DNA from: Vogesella mureinivorans
GTDB taxonomy: Bacteria > Pseudomonadota > Gammaproteobacteria > Burkholderiales > Chromobacteriaceae
Length of the DNA stretch: 64,000 nt
Assembly: GCF_007644035.1 (NCBI RefSeq)
Contig: NZ_VMTV02000003.1
Location: 1-64,000 of the forward strand
Reading direction: 5' to 3'
Both the position numbers and the translations under genes were made by a program. How positions within the stretch are numbered: position 1 is the stretch's first letter; every line of letters starts with the position of its first letter. Positions 47,564 through 58,382 of this stretch are shown one piece after another. A model generated the notes under the pieces. The model had not been told where the DNA came from and did no database searches. It saw only the letters and a list, made by a program, of their open reading frames with translations.

Positions 47564-49093
47564 ATGCATAGCATCAAGGCAAGACTGCTGATCTGGATCC
47601 TGTTTGCCCTGCTACTGGTGCTGGGCGCAACCGGGCTGGCATCTTATCGCAGCACGCAGGCGCAGGAAGAGCAAGACTACCTGGCGCTGAAAGACGGCCT
47701 GAAGCAGCGCCTGGCCCTGTCGCTACCGCACGGGGTGTGGCAGCTGGATGACGAGTTCATCCGCCTGACACTGGATGCCGAGCTGGAATCTGCTGCCGTG
47801 GTAGGCATGCGGGTAGAAGGCGATGCCGGCCTGTACCTTGGCCGCCAGAACCTGCCCGATGGCCGCGTGGTAAACCTGAAAAAAGACGATCAGATCAAGA
47901 GTGACGAAACGCTGGTGCTCCCGGTGCTGTACCAGCAGCGTGACAACCTGGGCACCATCACCGTTTACCTGTCGCGGGCGCGCATCGACAACCGCCTGGA
48001 AAACGAAGTATTGCGCCAGGGCATGCAGGCGCTGCTGGTGGCCGTGAGCTTGTCCATCATCCTGGTACTGCTGCTGCGCAGCTATGTGTTCTCCCCCATC
48101 AAAGAACTGCACGCTGCCCTCCTGCGGGCATCGCAGCTGGAAAGCAATGAAAGCACCCAGCTGCCCGAGGCACGGTTTTCCGAGTTTTCCGAGCTGGCGC
48201 ACGGGGTCAATGCCATCACCCAGAAAGTGAGTAACGAGCTGGTACGCCGCCGCAATGCCGAATCGTGCGCGCTGGAAGAAAAAGAGCGCGCCGAAGGCGC
48301 CTACCAGCAGCTGCTGGAAACCCAGGACACGCTGATCCGCACCGAAAAGCTGGCCTCGCTTGGCGGGCTGGTGGCCGGGGTGGCGCATGAAATCAACACC
48401 CCGGTGGGCATTAGCCTGACCGCCGCATCGCACCTGTCGCTATCGACGCAGCAAATCGTCAGCCAGTTTTCCAGCGGGCAGATCAAGAAAAGCGATCTGC
48501 AAGACTACCTGCACACGGCCGAAGAGTCGTCGGCGCTGATACTGAGCAATGCCGAACGTGCGGCCAACCTGATCCATAGCTTCAAACAGGTGGCAGTAGA
48601 CCAGACCAGCGAGGCACGCCGTACGTTTGACCTGAACGAGTACCTGCACGAGGTCATTACCAGCCTGCGGCCCAAGCTGCGGCGCACGCATACCCAGGTG
48701 GAAATCGACTGCCCGGCAGGGCTGGAGATGGATAGCTACCCCGGTGCCCTGTCGCAAGTGGTAACAAACTTGGTGATGAATGCCCTGCTGCATGCCTATG
48801 ATGAAGAACAGGAAGGCACCATCCTGATCAAGGCCGATGCACTATCGCGACAAAAATTACGGCTGGTCGTCAGTGACGATGGCAAGGGCATACCAAAAGA
48901 AAACCTGGAGCGCATCTTTGAACCGTTCTTCACCACCAAACGTGGCAATGGCGGTAGCGGGCTGGGTTTGCACATTGTTTTCAACATCGTCTTCAAGCGC
49001 CTGGGGGGCAATATCAATGTGGACAGCATGGTGGGTGAGGGGACCCGCTTTACATTGACCCTGCCCTGCGTGGCACCAGAACAACAAGCGTAA
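47564..49093 (+). CDS. Membrane sensor histidine kinase
   Basis: 509 residues. Signal-anchor helix 7-27, periplasmic domain about 28-153, second helix 154-171, HAMP-like linker and coiled coil to about 255, HisKA with phospho-His275 in AGVAHEINTPVG, and HATPase with NLVMNALLHA, DDGKGIP and GGSGLGLHI. It phosphorylates a response regulator; the gene 9 bp downstream (HD-GYP) is the evident partner. The signal is unknown. Confidence 0.93.
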   Translation: MHSIKARLLIWILFALLLVLGATGLASYRSTQAQEEQDYLALKDGLKQRLALSLPHGVWQLDDEFIRLTLDAELESAAVVGMRVEGDAGLYLGRQNLPDGRVVNLKKDDQIKSDETLVLPVLYQQRDNLGTITVYLSRARIDNRLENEVLRQGMQALLVAVSLSIILVLLLRSYVFSPIKELHAALLRASQLESNESTQLPEARFSEFSELAHGVNAITQKVSNELVRRRNAESCALEEKERAEGAYQQLLETQDTLIRTEKLASLGGLVAGVAHEINTPVGISLTAASHLSLSTQQIVSQFSSGQIKKSDLQDYLHTAEESSALILSNAERAANLIHSFKQVAVDQTSEARRTFDLNEYLHEVITSLRPKLRRTHTQVEIDCPAGLEMDSYPGALSQVVTNLVMNALLHAYDEEQEGTILIKADALSRQKLRLVVSDDGKGIPKENLERIFEPFFTTKRGNGGSGLGLHIVFNIVFKRLGGNINVDSMVGEGTRFTLTLPCVAPEQQA

Positions 49094-49102
49094 GGAACCA
49101 GT

Positions 49103-50704
49103 ATGAGCGAGCTCACCGACAACAACGACTGGCTGCTGGACGACCAGGACACCCCGCTACCGGATACCCCGCAGCGCCGCCCCTGGAATGTACTGATCAT
49201 CGATGATGAAAAAGACGTCCACAGCGCCACCCGGCTAGCCATCAAGGACCTGCGCTACAAAGACCGCCCGCTGGCCCTGCTGAGCGCCTACAGCGCGGCG
49301 GAAGGCTACCGTATCCTGCAACAGCATCAGGATATTGCACTGATACTGCTGGATGTGGTGATGGAAACCGACGATGCGGGCCTGCGCCTGGTAGAGCGCA
49401 TCCGCCACGAGCTTGGCAATACCGTATCGCGTATCGTGCTGCGTACCGGCCAGCCTGGCCAGGCGCCCGAGCAGGAAGTGATCCTGAACTACGATATCAA
49501 CGACTACAAAACCAAAACCGAGCTGACGGTACAAAAGCTGTTTACCACTGTGATTGCCTCGCTGCGCGCCTACGAAAACCTGGTGGCTATCGAGAAAAAC
49601 CGCCAGGGCTTGTCCAAGATCCTGGAAGGCGCCAGCGACCTGTACCGGCTGCGCTCGCTCAAGGAGTTTGCCTCCGGCGTGCTCAAGCAGATCAGCGCGA
49701 TTCTGGACGTAGGCACAGACGGCGTACTGTGCATGGAAAACACCCACTACACCGGCAGACCAGAGCTGGAAGTGCTGGCGGCGACCGGCGCATTCGAATC
49801 CCTGCTGAATAAAAACGATAGTGCCATCGCCCAGCAGTTTCCCGAGCTGCACACCGCCATCCAGGAAGCCCTGGGCGGCAAGAACAATGTTTACCGCCAC
49901 CCGCTGGACATCCTGTACATCTCGCCGCAAAACGGCCGTGAATTCGTGGTGCACTTTTCGCCACCGTGGCCGTTGGAGGACGTAGAGCGCAGCCTGCTGG
50001 AGGTGTACTGCCAGCGCATTTCATCGGCGTACGACAACCTGTACCTGTATTCGCAGCTGATCAGCTCGCAAGAGGCCACCGTGGTGGCGCTGGCCGACCT
50101 GGCCGAATTCCGCGATACCGACACCGGCGAACACGTGCTGCGCGTGCAGCTGCTAAGCGATGCCATTGCCGCCGAGCTGCAACGCATGGGGGTATACGAA
50201 GACGACCTCACGCCCCGCTTCATGGACATGATAGGCATGGCCAGTATCCTGCACGATGTGGGCAAGGTCGGCACACCCGACCATATCCTGTTCAAGCCAG
50301 GCCGGCTGGACCCGGAAGAGCGCCGCATCATGGAGCAGCACGCCACCATTGGTGCCAATATCCTGCGCAAGGCCAGCACCATGGTAGAGGGGCTGAGCTA
50401 CCTGTCCATGGGCGCCGATATTGCCGGCGGGCACCACGAGTATTTTGATGGTAGCGGCTACCCGCACCAGCTGCAGGGGCAGGCGATTCCGCTATCGGCC
50501 CGTATCGTGGCCGTGGTGGATGTGTTTGATGCGCTGCTGCACAAGCGCCCGTACAAGGAGCCCTGGCCACTGCAAGAAGTACTGGACTACATCGCCGGCC
50601 GCGCCAATACGCAGTTCGACCCGCATGTGGTCAACGCCTTGCTGCAGCTGGTCAATGAAAGGCGCCTGCCCGCGCCGTTACTGGGGCCGCTGGAAAACAG
50701 CTAA
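49103..50704 (+). CDS. Response regulator with DUF3369 and HD-GYP cyclic-di-GMP phosphodiesterase
   Basis: 533 residues. Receiver domain about 27-155 with phospho-acceptor Asp84 (ILLDVVMETD), DUF3369 sensor-like region about 160-315, and HD-GYP domain about 325-515 with HD at 384-385 (ILHDVGK) and HHEYFDGSGYP (444-454). Motifs are complete, so cyclic-di-GMP hydrolysis is expected, linking the kinase signal to motility/biofilm control. Confidence 0.93.
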   Translation: MSELTDNNDWLLDDQDTPLPDTPQRRPWNVLIIDDEKDVHSATRLAIKDLRYKDRPLALLSAYSAAEGYRILQQHQDIALILLDVVMETDDAGLRLVERIRHELGNTVSRIVLRTGQPGQAPEQEVILNYDINDYKTKTELTVQKLFTTVIASLRAYENLVAIEKNRQGLSKILEGASDLYRLRSLKEFASGVLKQISAILDVGTDGVLCMENTHYTGRPELEVLAATGAFESLLNKNDSAIAQQFPELHTAIQEALGGKNNVYRHPLDILYISPQNGREFVVHFSPPWPLEDVERSLLEVYCQRISSAYDNLYLYSQLISSQEATVVALADLAEFRDTDTGEHVLRVQLLSDAIAAELQRMGVYEDDLTPRFMDMIGMASILHDVGKVGTPDHILFKPGRLDPEERRIMEQHATIGANILRKASTMVEGLSYLSMGADIAGGHHEYFDGSGYPHQLQGQAIPLSARIVAVVDVFDALLHKRPYKEPWPLQEVLDYIAGRANTQFDPHVVNALLQLVNERRLPAPLLGPLENS

Positions 50705-50720
50705 GCGGGGGACAGACATG

Positions 50721-50752
50721 AAAAAAGGCGGGGATAACCCCGCCTTTTTTTG
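50721..50752. terminator. Bidirectional terminator between HD-GYP gene and adk
   Basis: AAAAAAGGCGGGG, short loop, CCCCGCCTTTTTTT. Confidence 0.92.
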
Positions 50753-50767
50753 TGGCCATGCGCGCGA

Positions 50768-51427
<660 letters not shown>

Positions 51428-51452
51428 TTACTCCCATCATTCACTTGTTGTG

Positions 51453-52223
51453 TTATTCGGAAAGGTTGGCCGCAACGATGGCTCGCACGCGGGCCAGGTC
51501 TTCCGGCGTATCCACGCCGGCTGGCGGCGCGTCGGCCACACATTCAACCGCAATGTCAAAACCGTGCCACAGCATGCGTAGCTGTTCCAGCGCCTCGAAC
51601 TGCTCCAGCGGCGCGGGGGCCAGCTGGCTGTAGGTATGCAGCAGGCTGGCACGGTAGGCGTACATGCCGATGTGGCGGTACACCGGCAAGCCGGCCGGCA
51701 GGGTGCTGCGGTCGGCTGCGAAGGCGTCGCGGGCAAACGGGATGGCGGCACGGCTGAAATACAGCGCCCGCCCCTGCTTGTTCACCACAACCTTCACCAC
51801 GTTCGGGTTGAACATGTCTTCTGCACTGTGGATGGCGTGCGCCAGCGTAGCCATAGGCAGCGCGCCATCCTGCATTTGTGCGGCCAGGGCATCGATCAGC
51901 GCCGGGTCAATCAGCGGCTCGTCGCCCTGCACGTTTACCACTACGGCATTGTCTGGCAGCGCCAGCAGGCTGGCTACTTCGGCCAGGCGGTCGGTACCGC
52001 TGGGGTGGTCGGCACGGGTCAGCACCACCTCCACGCCGTGTGCGCGGCAAGCGTCCACAATGCGCGGGTGGTCTGTGGCTACGATCACGCGGCTGGCGGC
52101 AGACTGCGCGGCACGCTCGGCGACACGCACCACCATCGGTTTACCGCCGATATCGGCTAGCGGTTTTTCCGGCAGGCGGCTGGATGACAGCCGCGCGGGA
52201 ATCACCACCAGGAAACCGCTCAT
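51453..52223 (-). CDS. kdsB: CMP-KDO synthetase
   Basis: 256 residues. Nucleotidyltransferase signature [24 protein letters not shown] and QGDEPLIDP. Activates KDO for lipopolysaccharide inner core, matching the adjacent lpxK. Its C-terminal VAANLSE is encoded by a GTTGGCCGCA copy (51465-51474). ATG overlaps the upstream stop (ATGA). Confidence 0.96.
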   Translation of the reverse strand: MSGFLVVIPARLSSSRLPEKPLADIGGKPMVVRVAERAAQSAASRVIVATDHPRIVDACRAHGVEVVLTRADHPSGTDRLAEVASLLALPDNAVVVNVQGDEPLIDPALIDALAAQMQDGALPMATLAHAIHSAEDMFNPNVVKVVVNKQGRALYFSRAAIPFARDAFAADRSTLPAGLPVYRHIGMYAYRASLLHTYSQLAPAPLEQFEALEQLRMLWHGFDIAVECVADAPPAGVDTPEDLARVRAIVAANLSE

Positions 52224-52402
52224 TGCACTTCTTCCTCGGGTGCCAGCTCGCGGGCTTCGCTTTCCAGCATCATGGGGATGCCGTCACGGACAGGGTAAGC
52301 CAGGCGGTCGCCTTTGCAGATCAGCTCCTGCTTGGCTTTGTCCAGATGCAGCGGGCCTTTGCACAGCGGGCAAACCAGAATTTCAAGAAATTTTGCGTCC
52401 AT
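52220..52402 (-). CDS. Trm112/YcaR-family small protein
   Basis: 60 residues ([20 protein letters not shown], then [13 protein letters not shown]). Trm112-like zinc-ribbon fold with one CPLC pair; the second Cys pair of the full zinc site is reduced to a single Cys ([12 protein letters not shown]). Conserved between lpxK and kdsB in proteobacteria; role uncertain. Overlaps lpxK by 20 bp and kdsB by 4 bp. Confidence 0.9.
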   Translation of the reverse strand: MDAKFLEILVCPLCKGPLHLDKAKQELICKGDRLAYPVRDGIPMMLESEARELAPEEEVQ

Positions 52403-53399
52403 TTGTTTCTTTCAGTCGGGACAGTATCCACGGGGCCAGATCGGGCTCCAGCCGCGCGGCCACGGGCAGAATCCATAGTCTAGCATGATTGACGCACTGC
52501 AACTTGACCGCGTCCTTGGCGGTCACAATCACGGCGTCGGCGTCTTGCGGCAGGTCGGCTGCGGCTAGCGGGTGGTGGTCTGGCAGGGCAATGCTGCGCT
52601 GCAAGGTCAGGCCCAGGCGCAGCAGGGTGTCAAAGAAGCGCTGCGGATTACCGATACCGGCCAGCGCCACCACGCGCTCCGCGGCAAAGTCCTGCGCCTG
52701 GCGGGTGTCGGCAGGGTTGGCCGCACGGTAGAACGCACCGGGTGCCAGCGTCTGGCGGAACACCGGCACGCCCGCAGGCAAGGCCAATGCGCCCGCCTGG
52801 CCGCCATTCACCACCAGCGCGTCCACACTGCGCAGGCGCGAGGGCGCTTCGCGCAAGGGGCCGGCCGGCAACAGGTGGCCGTTACCCAGCCCGCGCTCGC
52901 CGTCGAGCACCACGATTTCCAGCGACCGGCCCAAGGCATAGTGCTGCAGGCCATCGTCGCTCAGCATCAGGTCCAGGTCCGGGTGCTGCTGCAGCAGCAG
53001 GCGTGCGGCCGCGATACGGTCGCGCCCTACCGCCACGGGTGCGCCAGTGGCGGCCAGCAGCAAGGGCTCGTCCCCCACCAGGCTGGCAGGTGTGTGGGCC
53101 GACACCAGCGTGGCGGCGGTATGGCTGCCACCGTAACCGCGGCTGATTACCCCCGCCTTGACCCCCAGCGCAGCAAAGTCGCGCAGCAGGGTTTCGGTCA
53201 GTGGCGTCTTGCCCACGCCGCCCACGTTGATATTGCCGATGATCACCACCGGCACCGGCAGCGTGGTCACGGTTTTCAGGCCACAGCGATACAGCAGCCG
53301 GCGCAGTGCGGCCAACAGGGCAAACAGCCCTTCGGGCAGGGCCAGAAGGGCTGTCATCCACCAGACAGGGCGGTACCAGTGTTGCTCCAGCCGGTTCAC
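52383..53399 (-). CDS. lpxK: Tetraacyldisaccharide 4'-kinase
   Basis: 338 residues from GTG 53399, whose GTGA overlaps the exbD stop. P-loop-like [26 protein letters not shown] and the membrane-associated N-terminus are typical. Phosphorylates lipid A precursor at the inner membrane. Two 10-mer copies lie inside (52716-52725, 53307-53316). Confidence 0.95.
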   Translation of the reverse strand: MNRLEQHWYRPVWWMTALLALPEGLFALLAALRRLLYRCGLKTVTTLPVPVVIIGNINVGGVGKTPLTETLLRDFAALGVKAGVISRGYGGSHTAATLVSAHTPASLVGDEPLLLAATGAPVAVGRDRIAAARLLLQQHPDLDLMLSDDGLQHYALGRSLEIVVLDGERGLGNGHLLPAGPLREAPSRLRSVDALVVNGGQAGALALPAGVPVFRQTLAPGAFYRAANPADTRQAQDFAAERVVALAGIGNPQRFFDTLLRLGLTLQRSIALPDHHPLAAADLPQDADAVIVTAKDAVKLQCVNHARLWILPVAARLEPDLAPWILSRLKETNGRKIS

Positions 53400-53815
53400 G
53401 GCGTCACCGACTGGGTAGCAAAGGTCAGCTGCGACAGGCCGGCAAAGCGCGCCGCTTCCATCACCGACACCACCGACTGGTGGGTGGCCTGCGCGTCGGC
53501 ACTGATGATCACCACCGGGTTCTGCTTGCCGCTAGACAGTGTTTTCAGCAGCGTACTGAGCGCAGCCACCGACTTGTCTGCCGGGCGGCTGCCATTGACC
53601 AGATAGTCCCCTGCCCGGCTTACCTCTACCCGCAGCTCGGCGCTTTTCTTCTCTTCTGCCTTGCCCTCTGCCTGTGGCAGGCTGACTTGCAGCTCGGAAA
53701 AACGCGAGTAGGTAGTGGTGACCATCAGGAAGATCAGGATCACCAGCAGCAGGTCGATCAGCGGGATAAAGTTGATTTCCGGCTCTTCACGCTGGCCACG
53801 ACGTCGAAAGTTCAT
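53396..53815 (-). CDS. exbD: ExbD/TolR biopolymer transport protein
   Basis: 139 residues. Short cytoplasmic head (MNFRRRGQREEPEINFIPLI), one membrane helix carrying the proton-path Asp (LIDLLLVILIFLMV) and a periplasmic domain. Works with the ExbB-like protein encoded 8 bp upstream. No TonB gene is adjacent, so ExbBD versus TolQR role is decided by context with lpxK, where ExbBD-like pairs are usual. Confidence 0.92.
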   Translation of the reverse strand: MNFRRRGQREEPEINFIPLIDLLLVILIFLMVTTTYSRFSELQVSLPQAEGKAEEKKSAELRVEVSRAGDYLVNGSRPADKSVAALSTLLKTLSSGKQNPVVIISADAQATHQSVVSVMEAARFAGLSQLTFATQSVTP

Positions 53816-53823
53816 GCCTGCTC

Positions 53824-54435
53824 CTAGTCGCCGTGGCGGTCGCCGTGGATGGCTTCTACCAGGCGCACGGCCTGGGCTTCCATTTCCACCAGAAAATCAT
53901 CCACGCGGGCGCGGAAGTGGCGGTAGAAAATCATGCTGGGGATCGCCACCACCAAGCCGAATGCGGTGTTGTACAAGGCTACCGAAATACCATGCGCCAG
54001 CACGCGCGGGTCGGTGCCGGTGGGCGATTGCGAGCCGAAAATCTCGATCATGCCGATCACGGTACCCAGCAGGCCCAGCAGCGGCGACATGGCGGCGATA
54101 GTGCCCAGCGTGGTGAGGTAGCGCTCCAGCTCATGTGCCACAATGCGGCCTTCGTCCTCGATGGCCTCTTTCATCACCTCACGCGATGCGCTGACCTGGC
54201 GCAGGCCGGCAGCCAGCAGGCGCCCCAGCGGCGAATGCCCGCGCAGCTCGGCGGCCATATCACGGCTGGCACCGCCACGGCGCAGCTGCTGCAGGGTTTG
54301 CGCCAGCAGCCCTTTGGGCACCACCAGCGCGGCGCGCAGGCTGTAAAAGCGCTCGATGGTAATGGTGAGGGAGATAACGGAAGCGATAATGATGGTCCAG
54401 ATCGGCCAGCCAGCGGCTTCAATGATAGACAGCAC
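53824..54435 (-). CDS. exbB: ExbB/TolQ/MotA-family proton channel protein
   Basis: 203 residues from GTG 54435, preceded by AAGGGAG. Three membrane helices; GTIAAMSPLLGLLGTVIGMIE and NTAFGLVVAIPSMIFY are the signature segments. Forms the proton-driven motor with ExbD. First gene of the lpxK-kdsB-adk operon. Confidence 0.92.
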   Translation of the reverse strand: MLSIIEAAGWPIWTIIIASVISLTITIERFYSLRAALVVPKGLLAQTLQQLRRGGASRDMAAELRGHSPLGRLLAAGLRQVSASREVMKEAIEDEGRIVAHELERYLTTLGTIAAMSPLLGLLGTVIGMIEIFGSQSPTGTDPRVLAHGISVALYNTAFGLVVAIPSMIFYRHFRARVDDFLVEMEAQAVRLVEAIHGDRHGD

Positions 54436-54577
54436 GAGGGGATTCTCCCTTGATTGAGCAAGCGTTAAACTTTATCGGGTAGGCGGCAGGGGCGCAATAC
54501 GATTGCCTTACCACCGCAGGTGAGACATTGTCCCAAGTTATGGCGCTAAGTGTCGATTTTTTCTAGGCTTTTACCAA

Positions 54578-54789
54578 GCATCCACAAAAGCTGTGGATAA
54601 CTCTGTGGATGAAGCCGGAGCAAGTGCCTATCCCCTTGTAAAAACAAGCCTGCCGCTACATTGCACACAAATTACACGGCAGAACTAAGCCATTGTTTTT
54701 AAAGGTTTTTGATTTTTTCAATTTACCCCACTGCACGCTGCATGCATAAGCAATCAGCCTGTTTTTGTTTTACCCCCCTCTGTGGATGA
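54578..54789. promoter_or_regulatory. DnaA-box cluster and AT-rich stretch between exbB and xseA
   Basis: A perfect DnaA box (TGTGGATAA, 54592-54600), two one-mismatch boxes (TGTGGATGA, 54604-54612 and 54781-54789) and a weaker CATCCACA (54579-54586). An AT-rich run (about 54685-54735) lies between. No gene is seen from 54436 to 54799. This could be a DnaA-titrating or regulatory locus; dnaA and dnaN are not in the window, so oriC is not claimed. Confidence 0.6.
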
Positions 54790-54799
54790 CTTGACAAGC

Positions 54800-56155
54800 A
54801 TGTTTTTCGGCGCATCACAAAACGACGTCATCAGCGTCAGCTCGCTCAACCGTATGGCCCGCGACCTGCTGGAAAGCGGCTTGCCGCCCATGTGGATAGG
54901 CGGCGAAATTTCCAACCTGACCCTGGCCGCCTCCGGCCATGGCTATTTTTCGCTGAAAGATGCCGGGGCGCAGGTGCGCTGCGTCATGTTCCGTAACAAG
55001 TTGGCCGCATTGGGTTTTCGCCTGCAAGAAGGCATGCAGGTAGAGCTGCGCGGGACGGTAACCTTGTACGAAGCAAGGGGCGACTACCAGATCAACGTCG
55101 ACAGCATGCGCTCCGCAGGCCTGGGCCGGCTGTACGAGGCGTACGAGCGCCTGAAAGCGCAGCTGGAAAAAGAAGGATTGTTCGACAATCAGCGCAAGCG
55201 CGCCATCCCGGCCAACCCGCGCCGCGTGGGGATTGTCACCTCCCCTGCCGCCGCCGCGCTGCGCGACGTGGTGACCACGCTGCGCCGGCGCATGCCATCC
55301 ATCGAAGTTGTGCTCTACCCCTGCCAGGTACAAGGCCAGACCGCAGCGCAGCAGATTGCCGCTGCCATCGCTGCGGCCAACCGCCGCAACGAGGTAGACG
55401 TGCTGATCGTGTGCCGTGGCGGTGGCAGTATCGAAGACCTGTGGGCGTTTAACGAAGAGCCGGTAGCCCGCGCCATCGCCGCCAGTACCCTGGCCGTGGT
55501 CAGCGGCGTGGGGCACGAAACCGACTTTACCATTGCCGACTTCGTGGCCGACCGCCGTGCGCCTACCCCGACGGCGGCTGCCGAAATGGTCTCGCCCAGC
55601 CGCGATGCCATGCAGCAGCAGCTAGACCTGACACGCCGCCACCTGGCGCGTGCCCTGGGCCGCCTGCTGACTGATAAAACCCAGCGCCTGGACTACCTGG
55701 CGCGCCGCCTGCAACACCCCGGCGACAAGCTGCGCCGCCAGCAAGCCAGCCTGCAACAGCTGGAAGCCCGCCTGCAACGCAGCCTGCAGCAAGGCCTGCA
55801 GCAGCGCAACTGGCGCATCAGCAGCCTGCAACACCGCCTGCAGCGGCAGCGGCCCGATATCCGCCGCCAGCAAGCCGGGCTACAGCACCAGGCGCAGGCG
55901 CTGCAGGCCACCATTCACCAGCGCCTGGCGCACAGCACGCTGGCACTGGGCCGGCTGGAGGCCACCCTGCTGGCCATGAACCCGGAGGCCGTGCTGGCAC
56001 GCGGCTACGCCATCGTGCAAAACGCCGCCGGCCAGGTGGTGCGCTCGCCAGGCGAGCTGCAGTTTGGCGAACATGTACAGATTCACCTGGCCGACGGTGT
56101 CACCGGGGCGCGCATCGAACCCCTGCACGGCACGCAAAGCGAGCTGCCGTTCTAG
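54800..56155 (+). CDS. xseA: Exodeoxyribonuclease VII large subunit
   Basis: 451 residues from ATG 54800 (MFFGASQNDVISVSSLNR); GTG 54782 and TTG 54791 are alternatives. N-terminal OB-fold (WIGGEISNLT...GHGYFSLKD), catalytic domain with GIVTSPAAAALRDVV, CRGGGSIEDLWAFNEE and VGHETDFTIAD, then a long Gln/Leu/Arg coiled coil (about 275-400). Degrades single-stranded DNA with XseB, which is not adjacent. Two 10-mer copies fall in the gene (55000, 55372). Confidence 0.95.
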   Translation: MFFGASQNDVISVSSLNRMARDLLESGLPPMWIGGEISNLTLAASGHGYFSLKDAGAQVRCVMFRNKLAALGFRLQEGMQVELRGTVTLYEARGDYQINVDSMRSAGLGRLYEAYERLKAQLEKEGLFDNQRKRAIPANPRRVGIVTSPAAAALRDVVTTLRRRMPSIEVVLYPCQVQGQTAAQQIAAAIAAANRRNEVDVLIVCRGGGSIEDLWAFNEEPVARAIAASTLAVVSGVGHETDFTIADFVADRRAPTPTAAAEMVSPSRDAMQQQLDLTRRHLARALGRLLTDKTQRLDYLARRLQHPGDKLRRQQASLQQLEARLQRSLQQGLQQRNWRISSLQHRLQRQRPDIRRQQAGLQHQAQALQATIHQRLAHSTLALGRLEATLLAMNPEAVLARGYAIVQNAAGQVVRSPGELQFGEHVQIHLADGVTGARIEPLHGTQSELPF

Positions 56156-56252
56156 CCACAGCCTGGCCACCTAGTCGGTGGCCAGGTGCTTGACGCCCCG
56201 CGGCAAATTACCGACGATGGCATGATTCAAACAGCCGTTTCACAGCACACAC

Positions 56253-56702
56253 ATGAACCATCGCCTCGCCAAAACCGTATTCAACTTGTGGCCCCCGTTC
56301 TGGGGCGCCGGCATCAAAGTGGCACGCATTGCGCCAGACTGGAAACAGGTAGAAGTCCGCCTGCGCCTGGGCCTGACCAACCGCAACTACGTGGGCGTGC
56401 ACTTTGGCGGCAGCCTGTACGCCATGACCGACCCGTTTTTCATGCTGATGACGCTGAAAAACCTGGGCAATGACTACATCGTGTGGGACAAGGCCGGCCG
56501 CGTGGACTACGTGAAGCCGGGCAAAGGCGTGGTCATGGCGCGCTTCCAGCTGCACGATGGCTGGCTGGAAGAGGTACGCAGCGCCACCGCCAGCGGCGAA
56601 AAATACCTGCCCGAGCTGGAAGTAGACGTGGTGGACAGCCAGGGCGAGCTGGTGGCCAAGGTCCACAAGACACTCTATATACGCCGCAAAAAGAACCGCT
56701 AA
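56253..56702 (+). CDS. DUF4442 hotdog-fold protein, putative thioesterase
   Basis: 149 residues. GVHFGGSLYAMTDPFFML and the KAGRVDYVKPGKGVVMA segment fit the DUF4442/YiiD C-terminal hotdog family, related to acyl-CoA thioesterases. No signal peptide. Substrate unknown; sits alone between xseA and gpmI. Confidence 0.75.
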   Translation: MNHRLAKTVFNLWPPFWGAGIKVARIAPDWKQVEVRLRLGLTNRNYVGVHFGGSLYAMTDPFFMLMTLKNLGNDYIVWDKAGRVDYVKPGKGVVMARFQLHDGWLEEVRSATASGEKYLPELEVDVVDSQGELVAKVHKTLYIRRKKNR

Positions 56703-56855
56703 ACCCGCCCGCCGCCGCACCGTGTAATGTGGCGGCTACCAACAGCCGTGCGGCTCGGCACTGACAGGCAAGGCGCGATACAATACTATCTTTGTCAGAC
56801 AGGTATGCAGCCTGGCCTGCATGCACCACCCGCTATTTGCCCGCACGGAAGACAT

Positions 56856-58382
56856 ATGAGCAAGGTAACGCCCGTTCTACTGCTGATTCTTGACGGCTTC
56901 GGCCACCGCCTGGAAGGCGACGACAACGCCATTCTGGCGGCCAACACCCCGCACTGGGACGCGCTGAAAGCACGTTACCCCTACGGCACCATCGATGCCT
57001 CCGAACACAATGTCGGCCTGCCCGGCGGCCAGTTCGGCAACTCGGAAGTCGGCCACCTCAATATCGGCGCGGGCCGCATCGTGCAGCAGGATATCAGCCG
57101 CATCGATTGCGACATCGAAGCCGGCACCTTTGCCAGCAACCCGGTGCTGTCCCAAGCCATCGCCACAGCCAAGGCCAATGGCAGCACACTGCACCTGATG
57201 GGCCTGCAGTCCGACGGCGGCGTACACAGCCACGAAAACCATATTTTTGCGCTGATCCGTACGGCAGAAGCCGCCGGGGTTGGCCGCATCGCCGTCCATG
57301 CCTTCCTGGATGGCCGCGACACCCCGCCGCGCAGCGCCGAAATCTACCTGCAGCGCCTGCAAGATGTGCTGGCAAGCTGCCCGCACGCCCGCGTAGCCAG
57401 CGTCACCGGCCGCTACTGGGCCATGGACCGCGACAAGCGCTGGGAACGCATGGCCGGTGCCTACAGCGCCATCGTGGAAGGTGAAGGCGAATTCCACGCT
57501 GACACCGCCCTGCAGGCCCTGGCCGACGCCTACGCCCGTGACGAAAACGACGAGTTCGTGAAACCTACCGTTATTGGCGAGCCGCTGAAGATGCTGGACG
57601 GCGACGTCGCCGTGTTCATGAACTTCCGTGCCGACCGCGCCCGCCAGCTCACCAGCGCGCTGACCGACCCGGCCTTCGACGGTTTTGCCGTACGCCAGCC
57701 CAAGTTTGCGCTGTACACCAGCCTCACCAGCTATGGCGAAGCGTACAAACACCCGGTGGCCTACGCGCCGCAAAAAATCAGCAACGGCCTGGGCGAATAC
57801 CTGGCCGGCCTGGGGCTGAAACAGCTGCGCATTGCCGAAACCGAGAAATACCCGCACGTGACCTACTTCTTCAACGGTGGCGAAGAGCAGGTGTACCCGG
57901 GCGAAGACCGCATCCTGGTGCCGTCGCCCAAAGTGGCTACCTACGACCTGCAGCCGGAAATGAACGCGCCGGAAGTGACCGACAAGATCGTGGCAGCCAT
58001 CGAAAGCGGCCAGTACGCCGCCATCATCTGCAACTACGCCAACGGCGACATGGTGGGCCACTCCGGTGTGTTTGCCGCCGCCGTGAAAGCAGTCGAGGCG
58101 CTGGATAGCTGCGTGCAACGCTGCGTGGACGCCATGGTGGCAGCCGGTGGCGAAGTGCTGATCACCGCCGACCACGGCAACTGCGAGCAGATGTTCGATA
58201 GCGCCAACCACCAGCCGCACACCCAGCACACCCTGCAAAAAGTGCCGTTCCTGTACGTTGGCCGCGCCGCCAGCATCAAGGATGGCGGTGCACTGCGTGA
58301 TATCGCCCCATCGCTGCTGGCCATGATGGGCCTTGACCAACCGGCCGAAATGACCGGCCAATCGCTGATTGCGTTCCAGTGA
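56856..58382 (+). CDS. gpmI: 2,3-Bisphosphoglycerate-independent phosphoglycerate mutase
   Basis: 508 residues from ATG 56856, preceded by CGGAAG. Alkaline-phosphatase-superfamily metal ligands: Asp13 (LLILDGFG), Ser63 in GNSEVGH, DGRDTPPRS, and ITADHGNCE near the C-terminus. Interconverts 3- and 2-phosphoglycerate. Its stop overlaps the GTG start of envC (GTGA), as in many proteobacteria with gpmI-envC-ctpA order. Confidence 0.96.
   Translation: MSKVTPVLLLILDGFGHRLEGDDNAILAANTPHWDALKARYPYGTIDASEHNVGLPGGQFGNSEVGHLNIGAGRIVQQDISRIDCDIEAGTFASNPVLSQAIATAKANGSTLHLMGLQSDGGVHSHENHIFALIRTAEAAGVGRIAVHAFLDGRDTPPRSAEIYLQRLQDVLASCPHARVASVTGRYWAMDRDKRWERMAGAYSAIVEGEGEFHADTALQALADAYARDENDEFVKPTVIGEPLKMLDGDVAVFMNFRADRARQLTSALTDPAFDGFAVRQPKFALYTSLTSYGEAYKHPVAYAPQKISNGLGEYLAGLGLKQLRIAETEKYPHVTYFFNGGEEQVYPGEDRILVPSPKVATYDLQPEMNAPEVTDKIVAAIESGQYAAIICNYANGDMVGHSGVFAAAVKAVEALDSCVQRCVDAMVAAGGEVLITADHGNCEQMFDSANHQPHTQHTLQKVPFLYVGRAASIKDGGALRDIAPSLLAMMGLDQPAEMTGQSLIAFQ

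Noticed and set aside
54578-54789. Chromosomal origin of replication
   Set aside because: Too few boxes and no dnaA, dnaN, gidA or parAB genes nearby; kept only as a DnaA-box cluster.
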